The notes: generated by a model from the letters alone, not told the origin. 20,431 nt of DNA from Botryllus schlosseri (GCA_000444245.1 ATSW01004151.1:1-20431); one strand, 5' to 3'. Shown: positions 9,989-20,431, counted from the stretch's first letter. Program-made: numbers and translations.

Positions 9989-10164
9989 CTTGATGCCGGC
10001 GCTTCGGCATTTTCCTACAGCGTCCGGTACGGCGGCACGAGGAGGGTCGATCATGGACATAAGGCCTACGAAGGTGAGGTCTTCCAGGGGGAAATTGACA
10101 TCGTCGGTGTTGAAGTTGAAGCCAGGCGGGAACTTGTCGGTGGGAAGGTACTCGTGACAGAATC
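9989..10164 (-). CDS. ATP1A: Exon: hinge back to P domain, [12 protein letters not shown] segment
   Basis: The 176-bp exon begins with GA of a split glycine, then [15 protein letters not shown], and includes [30 protein letters not shown] and [14 protein letters not shown] is the conserved hinge where the chain returns from the N to the P domain. The donor AAG|GTTGGC is weaker than most here, but the 62-bp intron after it is short and its acceptor clear (TTGGTAG). The acceptor of this exon is TTTGCAG. Confidence 0.97.
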
Positions 10165-10467
10165 CTGCAAAGAACAGGAGCCGTTAAGGGCTGCAGTGGG
10201 ATTTTAAATGTCAATCCGTGGATTCACGTACATCGTAGACTTAAATACTGAGAGTTTTTGCCTATATTGCACTGTTTAATCGAGCGGGGAAACCATAGAT
10301 AAATCTGCTTGATGGCTTTATACCTTATCAACTAGAATTAAGCTACAATCAACTAAACGGAACTGATACATGCACGTCCACGCACATACATACATAAGCA
10401 ACTGAGATTCTAACTGAATCAACAAAGCGATTACAGCAATCAGCGCCCAGACACCTTGCCTCTTGAA

Positions 10468-10690
10468 CAGGGGTTCTCAGAGTACGTGCTCGCGACGGCA
10501 CCAGAGCCATCCTTTACTATTCATGTAATATTTGTGAATTTCTTGCAACAACAAAAATTTCGGTACCCAATAGTACAGAGGTACTGTAGCGATCTTTAAC
10601 GCGTGTAAAAACTGCTCCGAGTAGAAGTACAAAGTGAAAGCTTTGAAAGTACTCGAGTACTCTCAAAAAGTACATCTGGTCTTTTCAGCA
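10468..10690 (+). mobile_element. Probable remnant of an hAT element with an isolated left end
   Basis: CAGGGGTTCTCAGAG is a typical hAT terminus. AGTACT-rich sequence with the palindrome GTACTCGAGTAC follows (about 10575-10680). No matching right end or target duplication was found, so the right limit is a guess. Confidence 0.35.
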
Positions 10691-11844
10691 AGCCCAAAAT
10701 GACGGGAATAGACGAATATTCGAATCATGGGGTTGACGGTAAAATTTGAACTTTTATTTAGATATTTATTTATTAAATTCAAAATTTTCAAGCTCCCGTA
10801 GCTTCATATCTATTAGTCAGAAGTGAGCCAAATTTGGTGTGCAACTTTTTTTTAGCCAACCCAACATTTTAATCGAATAGATATTTCACCCCGAAATCAA
10901 TCGCACCATACCAATTTGATCGCGAGCTATCAAATTCCCTGTTGAGGCAGACCAATCTCCGGTAATGAAACTTGAGTAACGTTACGCATTCCTTATATTA
11001 TCATATCATCCGCATCGTTTTATTACATATGCGCGATATCAACTTCCTGGTAAAATCGACCGCTCAATCACCAGCTCACAGCAGCACTCACGCAATGGGT
11101 CACACGGGCGCATATTCACGGCGATAACGCGCTCTCAGTCTCAAGCACCGAAATTCGATGTGCTTCAGATGCAAATTATGTATCGCTGTACGAAAAAAAG
11201 CGATGTAAATTAGTCGCCGACGCACATGGCAACAGCGAGATCAAAATAAAGCGAATATATCATCAATCCGATCCGCAACAAATCATTACAGTTCAACCGG
11301 GGTGCAATCCAGCCTGAAGTCAGAAGGGGATTATCCAACACAACTCAAAACGGACAGGGATGTACTTCACCGCCAATTCTCTATTCATAAGCACGAGTGA
11401 ATCACTCGGGGCGGATTACGCTGAGACAACATCGATTTCGAGTGGACAATCAATTTCTGATGGCGTATATATCGACCTAAAACATGTTCGTACATGCGGT
11501 GAAGGTCAATGCCATTTTACGTACAGGAACGTCACTCAGATATAACATATTGACAGTGTTGCAGTCGACCAATCCCAGTTTATGTAAACGAAACTATTTT
11601 CTGAGTAACTTACAAATCTCATATTAGTTTACTTTGCTTCATTGTATCGCAGTCTTGTGGCGTATTGAAATGACGAAATTGTTAATAACAAATTGAGCTG
11701 AATTGTTTTGTGTACGTCATCTTAACATTACTAATATTGTACACACACACAATTACACATACTTCAAAGCTTGTTGTCGGCATTGTTACGATGCTAATTT
11801 CAAGGTACGTAATTCTGCTTAGTACGAAATATAGTATTTTGTAT

Positions 11845-12030
11845 TGGTTTCTTAGAGCTACAGAACCGCGACATACCTTTGAATAATAAAATCATATTGA
11901 AATACACCCGAATATTTTCTGCAACTAGCAGAGAATTGAAAAGAACGTTAGTATGTTAGACAATGTTTTTGATTACCCCTGACGAGTGTCAGCCGGAAGT
12001 ATTCGGGAATATTTCAATAGGATATATTGT
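11845..12030. mobile_element. Terminal-inverted-repeat element, copy 2 (short)
   Basis: CATATTGAAATACACCCGAAT (near 11894) recurs inverted as ATTCGGGAATATTTCAATAG (near 12001). CCCCTGACGAGTGTCAGCCG and CAACTAGCAGAGAATTGAAA match copy 1. Compared with copy 1 it has lost most of its interior. Confidence 0.65.
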
Positions 12031-13532
12031 ATCGGTTTGATTGTGAATGTTTAAATACCTTCAGTGCGCAGATAACTGTCTACGAGACGCATCCAAAAAT
12101 TTGTCCAGTTTTAAGAAATGCATTCTAGCATTGAATGACGTGATGAAATCAACATGGTATACACATTTTCAAATCTAATCAGCTAAAGGTTACGGTTTCA
12201 TTATTAAAACCGTCAAATGGGCGTAATTAACTTCTCAATCGTGGCGCGCGAAGCCTAACATCGATTGCTACAAGCCAAACAAGAGAAAACACCCCGAGCA
12301 TATCAGCAGCGATTTTGCAGCCAGCAAAAATAAATACCGGCTAATTTTTCATTTCCACTTCACAGTTCATGCCCTCGCCAGAGGGTCAATCGTGCGCTAA
12401 ACGCCGTAAACTGCCAAACGACTTTGCCGCCGGCAAGGTCAATGCCTCAGCGGGATGCCGTCAGTTTCCAAAGTATCAATGAAAGGGAGGGAGGCCGTGA
12501 CATTGAGCTGTGGTCAGCAATCTACATTCACGCAGAGGCGCATAGCTGATAACGCCCGGTGTTAGGTCACAATAAGCGATTGTACGACACGCGCCGTTGA
12601 TCACAACATCACGAGCCCTGCGCATGATCAATGCAGACTCGCAGAGTATTTTATCTGCTCGGGCGGATGCATTAACAAAAGCGGAGGGTTAGCGAAACTC
12701 TACAACGAAAATTATTCGCTACAACTGCGGGCGAGGTGTGCCAAACTCAGGATTCCACAATGGGCGTCGCGCAACGCAAAAATGTCGAATTTACACAACA
12801 AATCCAGCCGCTATCCTTAAAAAATCGGACAAAATCGCAGCCACGTTGCTTGAAGCCAGGTTCGGCCAACTATTTGATGATTGAATTCATTGTTCAAGTT
12901 TTTACGAATTNAGAGACANGTCTAATTCTAAGCTAATTTGGAAAGAACTGTGTGTAGCTATGATTCTAATTCTGAACGAATTTTGATGAAGCTGAAAAAT
13001 TTCCTAGTCCCGAACCAAGTGTTTAGTCCCAGCGTGCGCATATTTTTAAAAGTTGATATCACAGCGCGATCGATAGCTACTACGTAACAAAAGGCCGCAG
13101 TCTTTACAGCGACCTTGAACGCGCAGGCGATCGGATGATAATTCGATTTTCGCCGGCGAAGGCCGAGATATCCTTCGCCAAGGTGACTTTGCGGTAACCT
13201 TTTTACAAGTCGGCTCAAAGCGTCAATTAGGTTCGCGCTACTTCAACGTCCGTAATAACGCCATAGCCTACAACCTGCAACCTATAAATCACCGTAAACA
13301 CAGCCATTAGTATATAGTGCACTGTTAATTCATTACGATTCGCATTACGGAAGACATCTGCTATAGCATTTCCAAATCGGCGTAAATGCCAACATAAAAG
13401 GAAAATCGCAACGCATTTTATCAGCCACGCTCGGCGTGTTCAAAATCACTAAACGTATGTGCCTTGGAGTAAACTTGTATCAAAATCCGCCAACCTAATT
13501 TGTGCCTTGGAACAGATGGAATACGCGTGTAA

Positions 13533-13550
13533 CAGGGGTTCTCAGCCTGT
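13533..13550 (+). mobile_element. Isolated hAT-like left end
   Basis: CAGGGGTTCTCAGCCTGTGG is a typical hAT end. No acceptable partner was found: the nearest inverted candidate, near 14785, would require the element to span a coding exon. Confidence 0.35.
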
Positions 13551-13954
13551 GGCATGTTAATGTATTCTTTTTCTGGTGCGAGAAACCTCTTCATCGAATG
13601 CACAGTTAAATACTTTATGCATCATTCCACCCAGTTGCACCCCGCCTAGATCAGCTTTATAGGGAAGAAAAATTGTCGCCACATCAAGTTTTGCCTTACA
13701 AATGTGTGTTAATAATAAATATTCAGTGGCGCATTTGCTTCCAAATTTCCAGGCCGACTNGTCTGCTGATACACCCACGTTAATAACCCTATATTCAATC
13801 GGAGAAAATTTGGGTTTATTCTCGATATGTTGGTACGTAACGCAGCCATACACCTCGACGTGGTACGCTAAATATAGTATATTGAGCAGAAGCCATCTGT
13901 TCCACTGGATTATTCGAGTTTTTATGCCGGTGTGCCGTGTTCGGCGATACAAAT

Positions 13955-14090
13955 GTTGTTGTACAACATTTGAATATGCATTAGTTGCTGACGATTACGC
14001 CCGACGAGTGTCAACCGAAAACATTCGGGTTAATTTCGATATCAATATAATATACTATTCAAGTACATAAGGTATCGTATTTCGAATATA
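13955..14090. repeat. Fragment of the terminal-inverted-repeat family, copy 3
   Basis: GTTGCTGACGATTACGCCCG, ACGAGTGTCAACCGAAAAC and ATTCGGGTTAATTTCGATAT match the right end of copies 1 and 2. The outer bases TAATATACTATTCAAG match, inverted, the left flank of copy 1. The left half is missing. Confidence 0.55.
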
Positions 14091-14511
14091 AAAATCAACT
14101 CGCAATTCATGCCATTTTGAAACCGCCATATTTTTTAGCAACGCAAGTAAAGGCGTGTACCAAATTTACAAAATAGCATTCGTCATGTAGACTCAAGCCA
14201 ACGTATCACCACTCATTTAATAACGCGTGCCTTACACTCAAGCTAATACCTCGCTACGCCATTGTCGCCTAAAGCTATTACCGTGAAACGTCGCAAAACT
14301 CATCGCTACATTCGCGATTGATGTAAACACGACCGGTAGGACATATTATGTAAATAGGTTACCAGCGCGTAACGGCATATATTTCATCGCAGAGACAGCG
14401 GCATTTTCGGTACAACGCAGCTCGAGAGAAATGCATAAAGCATTCGAAAATTGCAGTCGTAAACTTATCGCAGGAATCATCTACATTTCACGAGCGGCAT
14501 ACTATACACAC

Positions 14512-14704
14512 CCAAGACGCGCTCGCCGAGACCGCCCAGTTCCATGTAGGAGTTGTTGAAGCTATCTTTCCATTCCGCTGTCATATCTTCTATCTTGCCA
14601 TTGTTCATGATCTTACTGCACCTGTCCAAGATACGCTCCGGAGCTCCCTTCATTACGAGCAAGTAACGGTCGTCGTTGGGATCTTCCGTCTCGTGAATGG
14701 AGAC
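14512..14704 (-). CDS. ATP1A: Exon: N domain with KGAPER ATP-site motif
   Basis: The 193-bp exon starts in phase 0 with [16 protein letters not shown] after a GCGCAG acceptor. It contains [14 protein letters not shown]; the lysine of KGAPER lines the ATP pocket and is the classical fluorescein-isothiocyanate site (Lys501 in mammals). It ends [10 protein letters not shown] plus one base of a split glycine at G|GTGTGT. The next exon is about 4.3 kb away, across the largest intron in the window. Confidence 0.97.
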
Positions 14705-14922
14705 CTGCGCAAAACACGGCCGTACGTATAGCTATAATTCTAATTCACATCTACTTTAGCTGAAATCTAACGTTGAGAACCACAGATTCATACGAGGCTG
14801 ATCCACAATGTCAAGCAGATTTTCATGCATGTCTAGCATGACGCGAGTTTTCTGAACTTGCGATTTCACTACAGCGCAGCGGGCGTTCTCCGCAATTCGA
14901 CTAGACTACATCGTCTGCGTAC

Positions 14923-15044
14923 CTGATATTTGTTGGTGGAATTGAACGGGATTTCGGCCACTTTGGCGTTACGCAGACGGCGTTCTTCCACGTCGCCCAG
15001 GGACAGCTCCACGCATTTCAGCAAGGCGGATTCGGAGGCGTCGC
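14923..15044 (-). CDS. ATP1A: Exon: N domain, [11 protein letters not shown] segment
   Basis: The exon is 122 bp: GC completes the glycine of [11 protein letters not shown], and 40 codons run to [10 protein letters not shown], ending in phase 0 at CAG|GTACGC. Both end motifs are hallmarks of the Na,K-ATPase N domain. The middle ([17 protein letters not shown]) is the family's variable surface region. The acceptor is GTTCAG. The 638-bp intron before it holds the tandem repeat array at 15101-15450, whose nearest repeat lies only about 60 bp upstream of this acceptor. Confidence 0.96.
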
Positions 15045-15682
15045 CTGAACGCGGAAACAGAGCGATATAGCATGCCAGACTTGTACAATTTATAATTACG
15101 AATTCAGCAGTTCGAATCTAATTGGAAAAACAGCTGTGTAGTTATAATTCTAATTCTAATCTAATTCGGAATTTTACTCGATATCAAACCATGAATTCAG
15201 CAATTCCAATCTAATTTAAAAAAGCTGTGTAGTTATAATTCTAATGTAATTCGGAAGTTTACTCAATTTCCAATTGTGAATTCAGCAGTTCCAATGTAAT
15301 TTGAAAAACAGCTGTGCAGTTATTATTCTAATTCTAATCAATTCGGAATTTTACTCAATTTCCAATTCGGAATTCAGCAGTTCCAATCTAATTTGAAAAA
15401 AAAGCTGTGCAGTGTGCAGTTATAATTCTAATTCTAATCTAATTCGAAACAGCTGAGAAATTTTTGGTTGTTCAACTGTAGCTGTGAGTTACATGTCGAG
15501 AAAAGAAACAAGATTTTTAAGAAGGATATCACTTCTGCTTGCAGTGTGTCCTTGGCAAAATGAAAAGGCAAATACCCATAGCTTGCAATACAATTCTAAT
15601 TCTAATCTAATTCACAAAACCAGAGATTATTTTGGTTATCAAACCCTGCATTATAGCTTCACATATACATAGCTGAACGCAC
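15045..15682 (-). other. Intron between two N-domain exons (638 bp)
   Basis: It is dominated by a four-unit tandem array (15101-15450), with a further TTCTAATTCTAATCTAATT block near 15593-15612. Confidence 0.7.
15101..15450 (+). repeat. Tandem array, four units of about 85-93 bp
   Basis: Units start at AATTCAG at 15101, 15194, 15279 and 15371. Each holds AATTCAGCAGTTCCAATCTA, an AGCTGTG(C/T)AG block, TTATAATTCTAATTCTAATC and AATTCGGAATTTTACTC. Unit-to-unit differences are small substitutions and short deletions, so this is a local amplification of the dispersed TCTAATT family. Confidence 0.85.
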
Positions 15683-15805
15683 CGGCAGTATCTCTCTTCA
15701 GCACTGGAACGTTTTCTTGCTTAGGCAAAAAGGACGCGCGGTTGCAGAGACAAGCGATACGCGACAAGGCGATCCAAGTCTCAGATTTCGTGTCGTAGCT
15801 ATCCC
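15683..15805 (-). CDS. ATP1A: Exon: nucleotide-binding domain, [12 protein letters not shown] segment
   Basis: The 123-bp exon begins with GG, finishing a glycine, and then [10 protein letters not shown]. It contains [15 protein letters not shown] and [10 protein letters not shown], matching the N-domain stretch that reads WxALSRIAxLCNRA in animal Na,K-ATPases. Its acceptor is TGCAG and its donor G|GTGCGT. The domain binds the adenine of ATP in the cytoplasm. The stretch between SFLPKQE and VLKRD is less conserved across the family, and no anomaly is seen here. Confidence 0.95.
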
Positions 15806-15852
15806 CTGCAAATACGCGAAATCGAAAATCAGCCTACAGATAAAGAGCCTCA

Positions 15853-17719
<1,867 letters not shown>

Positions 17720-17853
17720 GGTGACGGTGGCGATTAGCCCTTCGGGTACGTTGGCCACGATGATACCGATCAAGAACACGACGGCCTCGATCAGTTTGTA
17801 TCCCAAACTGAGCGAAATGATGAAGAACGTCACGCCCAGAAAGACGGCGACTC
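17720..17853 (-). CDS. ATP1A: Exon: rest of M3, M4 with VANVPEG, start of M4 stalk
   Basis: The exon is 134 bp: two bases of a split glycine plus 44 codons, ending in phase 0 at ACC|GTGAGT. Residues begin [10 protein letters not shown] and contain [15 protein letters not shown]. The Pro-Glu-Gly of M4 includes the glutamate that binds Na+ and K+ in this family (Glu327 in mammalian numbering). As I recall, vertebrate ATP1A carries this segment and the preceding 135 bp in one 269-bp exon. Here an intron separates them, which is what makes the upstream segment a swappable cassette. The acceptor is CTGCCAG. Confidence 0.96.
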
Positions 17854-18867
17854 CTGGCAGGCAAAAAACGAATCGATTCACAAAGGGCCGCGCGTTTCGT
17901 CGGTGACCAAAACCGACAGCGGACACATGCGAAATACTATCACCATCATGCAGCACACATAAGGATTTCGATAACGGCGGAGAGCATAGTCGAAAATATC
18001 GTGAATAGTCAGCGGGTCAACAATTTTACACAAGGTATTTGTAGCCCGGTGCACCGGATAACGTGACTGTCCAAACAACAACTCAAAGCAAACATTTAGT
18101 ACAACGAATAAGCGGATTCTAGCACATAGTCCGATAACTGTTCAAGTGGATGTCGTTCACCCCTACGAACAGGTAGCGTACACGATCATAAAGAAAGCCG
18201 CCACTGTTAGCTCGGCACACACGATAAAATTGCGTCCTCAAATTGTCGGGCCACAGAAAGTCGCGGCTTAAGCTTAGATATTTATAGTCAAGCCGATTTC
18301 AGTTAGAATCATTAATCACAGAGTGTAATAACACGTAATATTACTCGAAATGAATAACGAAGTCGGTCAAATTCCCAGTATTGGTTTGACCCCGTAAGAA
18401 AACACATCATACACGAGATCTTACAGATAGTAGCCCGCGCAAACAATTATAACATGCACGATACAAGGCGTAGGTCTACCACATTCAATTTCATGCAAGC
18501 CGATTAATATCATGCATACAGTGTTTCAAAGATAGATTGCCAATTGACGTATCATTCATAACCGTTGAACATGCAGGCAAGGTGCGCGCGTTTCTAAATT
18601 CACCATACGGACTCCAACGTCAATGCCAATCACGCGAAGTACGTGAAGCATCCATTATTAAGCAGTATTCCGTTGATGAATTGGGCTGTATATTCAACCT
18701 TTCCCCATCAATATTCGATGAATATACGCGAATAGACCCGGCCGCAATCAACTCTACACTTACACGCTACACTCACGGATAAAACCCAGGACCACAACGC
18801 ACAGGTCCACGCCAGGCAGTGCCTTATCATCCCACAGACAGCACTCCCGCTTTACCAAACCTAATAC
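17854..18867 (-). other. Intron between the last alternative exon of the trio and the M3/M4 exon (1,014 bp)
   Basis: I looked for a fourth copy of the 135-bp exon (VMGRIA / TPIA / EIEHF) on the minus strand and did not find one. No repeat family is obvious. Confidence 0.6.
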
Positions 18868-19002
18868 CTGTAACTATATGTATGAAGTGTTCTATTTCAC
18901 GCGCGATCGGGGTCGATCCGGACGTGATCCCCGAAGCCAGGGTCGCGATACGACCCATTACCGTGTCATCACCGCGTTTAATGCAAATCCCGATACCCGT
19001 AC
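18868..19002 (-). CDS. ATP1A: Alternative exon a3 (third of three): A-domain end, A-M3 linker and M3 start
   Basis: Third 135-bp copy, with a TTATAG acceptor and an ACA G|GTATTA donor. It begins [10 protein letters not shown], keeps [14 protein letters not shown] and [11 protein letters not shown], and ends HIVT. About 34 of 44 residues match the second copy, so these two are the younger pair or are held more alike. Differences gather at the start (TGIG for TARG) and in the loop after LASG (ITSGS for LEIGD), while the M3 entry helix is nearly unchanged. It is followed by a 1,014-bp intron before the common M3/M4 exon. All three copies end in G, which joins the same GA start of that exon to give glycine, so any one of them can be spliced in. 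Confidence 0.94.
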
Positions 19003-19182
19003 CTATAAGCGGCAAGCGGAATCAGAGAATGATGCATGCAAAGAGGTTAAGACAGAGAATACCAGCTTTCATCACACAGTCGATGAAGGTCGGTACCAGG
19101 AAAGGATAGGGATGTTAGTCTAAAAGCGAATGGCGTGAAACCAAGTCGAATTAGTCAGCATTCCGTCGGGCACACGCAGCAG

Positions 19183-19197
19183 CAGGATGCCATCCTG
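19183..19197 (-). promoter_or_regulatory. Potential RNA hairpin beside the donor of alternative exon a2
   Basis: CAGGAU-GGC-AUCCUG on the transcript strand starts at intron position +4, so it would cover part of the donor. It is a 6-bp stem with a 3-base loop. Function is inferred. Confidence 0.35.
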
Positions 19198-19200
19198 TAC

Positions 19201-19335
19201 CTGATATGATATGGATGAAATGCTCGATTTCACGAGCGATCGGGGTGTCGCCAATTTCGAGACCAGACGCCAGGGTTGCGATACGTCCCATCACGGTATC
19301 GTCACCGCATTTAATCACGATACCGCGCGCGGTAC
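19201..19335 (-). CDS. ATP1A: Alternative exon a2 (second of three): A-domain end, A-M3 linker and M3 start, canonical version
   Basis: This 135-bp exon has the same phases as its neighbours, a CTTAG acceptor and a TCA G|GTACAG donor. Its residues begin [10 protein letters not shown], continue with [11 protein letters not shown] and [10 protein letters not shown], and end HIIS. They follow the animal Na,K-ATPase consensus most closely of the three, including the Arg of TARG and the Glu residues at the cytoplasmic end of M3. It lies 116 bp downstream of the first copy and 198 bp upstream of the third. A 7-bp stem with a CGCG loop spans the acceptor and a 6-bp stem begins at intron position +4, so both splice sites could be masked by RNA structure. 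It is probably the default isoform, because it matches family consensus best. Confidence 0.95.
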
Positions 19336-19336
19336 C
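19319..19336 (-). promoter_or_regulatory. Potential RNA hairpin over the acceptor of alternative exon a2
   Basis: On the transcript strand GGUACCG and CGGUAUC can pair as a 7-bp stem (one G-U pair) around a CGCG loop. The first G is the last base of the AG acceptor. The DNA contains a perfect 14-bp palindrome TACCGCGCGCGGTA. A regulatory role is inferred only. Confidence 0.4.
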
Positions 19337-19451
19337 TAAGAAACGGGCAATTGCACATACATTTGGTGTTAAAATAATCAGTTAACCCTGCCTGCATCTA
19401 CCCCGGGGAAGCTGCGCTTGAAAATATGTCTCACAGGAAAACTCTACACAC

Positions 19452-19586
19452 CTGCCAGTATGATGATCATCTGGTGAATCTCGATTGCAATTGGCGTCTC
19501 CACCGACTTAATTCCGACCGTCAAAGCCGCGATTCTTCCCATAACCGATTCGTCTGCCTTCTTAACAACGAAGCCCTGTCCAGTGC
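19452..19586 (-). CDS. ATP1A: Alternative exon a1 (first of three): A-domain end, A-M3 linker and M3 start, divergent version
   Basis: The exon is 135 bp: two bases finishing a glycine codon, 44 codons, and one base of the next glycine. It has a TTCAG acceptor and a GCA G|GTGTGT donor. The 44 residues start TGQGFVVKKA and keep VMGRIA and ETPIA. It is the most divergent member: by my hand count about 21 of 44 residues match the second copy and 23 of 44 the third. The near-invariant M3 entry EIEHFIHII is replaced by EIHQMIIIL, and the usual TARG start is TGQG. There is no stop or frameshift, and length and phase equal those of the other copies, so it looks like a real exon under altered constraint rather than a dead copy. 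It is the most 5' of the trio in transcript order. A minor or tissue-restricted isoform is an inference. Confidence 0.85.
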
Positions 19587-20431
19587 CTGAATAACTGATC
19601 GTTGACTTCTCGGGAAAACACTAACTCTTATCTAGCCTGCAACCAGATTTCAACTAGGTCATTCTAATTGCCGAAGCAGAGCGAAATGACGGTGATATAA
19701 TTCTAATTCCTGAAACGTGTCCACTGCCTACTCCAATTCTAATTCTACTCTAATTCCTGATATTCCTGAAAATGCTGCAGGAGAGCTGTATACGTATTGA
19801 GCGAAACGAGCCCAAGTTTTGTGTACAAACACTTGCCATTCTCGTAAGTGAATTAACCTGCATTTTTTTTGTATTTCCTTCCATTTCGTAACTCAATTCA
19901 TTTCCAAGTTGATACGAATTCAGTAACTCTAATGCTAATCTAATGTTACAACTGCATAGCGCGAAACGAGCCACTCTCGGCGTGCAGATATTTGCTATTA
20001 CCATGCTGAAAACAATAAACTCTGATTCGATAAGTACTGATCTTCACTTTTGTCCTATTTCATTCTAAACTTGGAATTCAAGTCGATTTCCAAGATTTCG
20101 CGAATTCAGCGACACTAATTATAATCGAATTCGGGAAAATTGTGTAGGTATAATTCTAATTCCAGTCTAATTTGGAACAACTGAACATTAGGGCTCTTCA
20201 AAAATGACTTTTTTTCTCAAATCGTACTGGCTACTTGATAAAATTGTTAGGTCACCTAATTTAAGCCTACACACAAAATTTGGTTCAATTCCAGCCAGCA
20301 ACCGCTTTGCTACAGGAGAAGAAAGTTTCTATTTCTTATATATAAATCAATAATAAAAAAATTGAAAATTTTCTGTTCACCCCATGAAAGTGTTAGGCTG
20401 TCTATAGAAACGATGCTCACCAAATTTGGTT
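19587..20431 (-). other. Part of the intron upstream of the exon trio
   Basis: The preceding exon (expected to encode the stretch ending VEG) is not in this interval. About 19690-20180 consists of two units of the TTCTAATTCTAATCTAATT family. The rest is AT-rich and has a CAAAATTTGGTTCA block similar to one near 7050. Confidence 0.65.
19690..20180 (+). repeat. Dispersed TTCTAATTCTAATCTAATT-family repeat, two units
   Basis: Unit one (about 19690-19920) has CTGAAAATGCTGCAGGAGAG, GAGCGAAACGAGCC and TTGCCATTCTCGT. Unit two (about 19920-20180) has GCATAGCGCGAAACGAGCC, ATATTTGCTATTACC and GGTATAATTCTAATTCC. Both parallel the copies near 1045 and 7640. Confidence 0.65.

Larger units (their letters stand above)
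10165..14511 (-). other. Largest intron (4,347 bp), between the KGAPER exon and the DPPR exon
   Basis: No exon was found. It contains isolated hAT-like ends at 10468 and 13533, two copies of the terminal-inverted-repeat family (about 11845-12030 and 13955-14090), and a TCTAATT-family fragment (about 12905-12975). A 12-bp palindrome GTACTCGAGTAC lies near 10650. Overlapping open frames on both strands at 13557-14070 resemble nothing I know. Confidence 0.6.

Noticed and set aside
13504-13910. Inverted TGGAACAGATGG / CCATCTGTTCCA as ends of a further element
   Set aside because: Only about 12 bp pair, the sequence beyond differs, and no target duplication is seen.
14771-14785. GTTGAGAACCACAG as the right end of an hAT element starting at 13533
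   Set aside because: Such an element would enclose the KGAPER exon, the terminal bases are wrong (CACAG rather than CACTG or CCCTG), and the flanking 8-mers do not match.
18537-18782. Plus-strand open frame considered as a fourth alternative exon or separate gene
   Set aside because: Neither strand shows the VMGRIA or TPIA motifs, and there are no matching splice phases.
19452-19586. Copy a1 as a dead exon
   Set aside because: Exact 135-bp length, open frame, correct phases and good splice sites argue against decay, although expression is unproven.

Overview
The window holds an internal part of one animal gene: the minus-strand gene for the catalytic alpha subunit of the Na+/K+-ATPase (ATP1A), cut into many exons by introns rich in small DNA transposons. 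It is clearly eukaryotic (GT/AG introns, phase-matched exons, hAT-type elements with 8-bp target duplications) and metazoan. The protein has the Na,K-ATPase signatures in order: [45 protein letters not shown], a [10 protein letters not shown]5, a CIDLGTD M6, a SYGQEW L7/8 loop and VQWADL in M8. Details such as WDDR and LEDSYGQ look more deuterostome-like than arthropod-like, but the species cannot be fixed. Scattered N bases suggest a draft shotgun assembly.

Reading the gene 5' to 3' (right to left): the first part of the gene lies off the right edge. Then come three homologous 135-bp exons in tandem (19452-19586, 19201-19335, 18868-19002), each encoding the end of the A domain, the A-M3 linker and the start of M3. 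Then follow M3/M4 (17720-17853), the P domain start with the phosphorylated aspartate (15870-16068), the N domain (15683-15805, 14923-15044, 14512-14704), the hinge and P domain (9989-10164, 9790-9926, 8419-8569, 7383-7551), M5/M6 (7171-7325), the L6/7 region (4374-4501), two homologous 146-bp exons for M7 and the beta-binding L7/8 loop (3959-4104, 3068-3213), and M8 (2151-2281). The last exons (M9, M10, C terminus) are not in the window and should lie beyond the left edge.

The main point of interest is these two clusters of duplicated exons, which look like mutually exclusive alternative exons. All members of a cluster have the same length, the same phase, open frames and usable splice sites. 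A free 3 x 2 choice would let one locus make up to six pump isoforms that differ in the A-domain/M3 gate and in the loop that holds the beta subunit. Inclusion of exactly one 146-bp exon is enforced by reading frame; the 135-bp trio has no such protection. Potential RNA hairpins sit at both splice sites of the middle trio exon and just after the donor of the first pair exon.

The introns range from 57 bp to about 4.3 kb. The large ones hold non-autonomous hAT elements (25-338, 3320-3786, 5019-5263, 6605-6852, 16252-16978, plus isolated ends), a foldback element with arms of about 220 bp (1477-1952), a dispersed terminal-inverted-repeat family (about 2445-2975, 11845-12030, 13955-14090), and a dispersed TTCTAATTCTAATCTAATT-rich family that has formed a tandem array at 15101-15450. 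I found no second gene, RNA gene, promoter or CRISPR.
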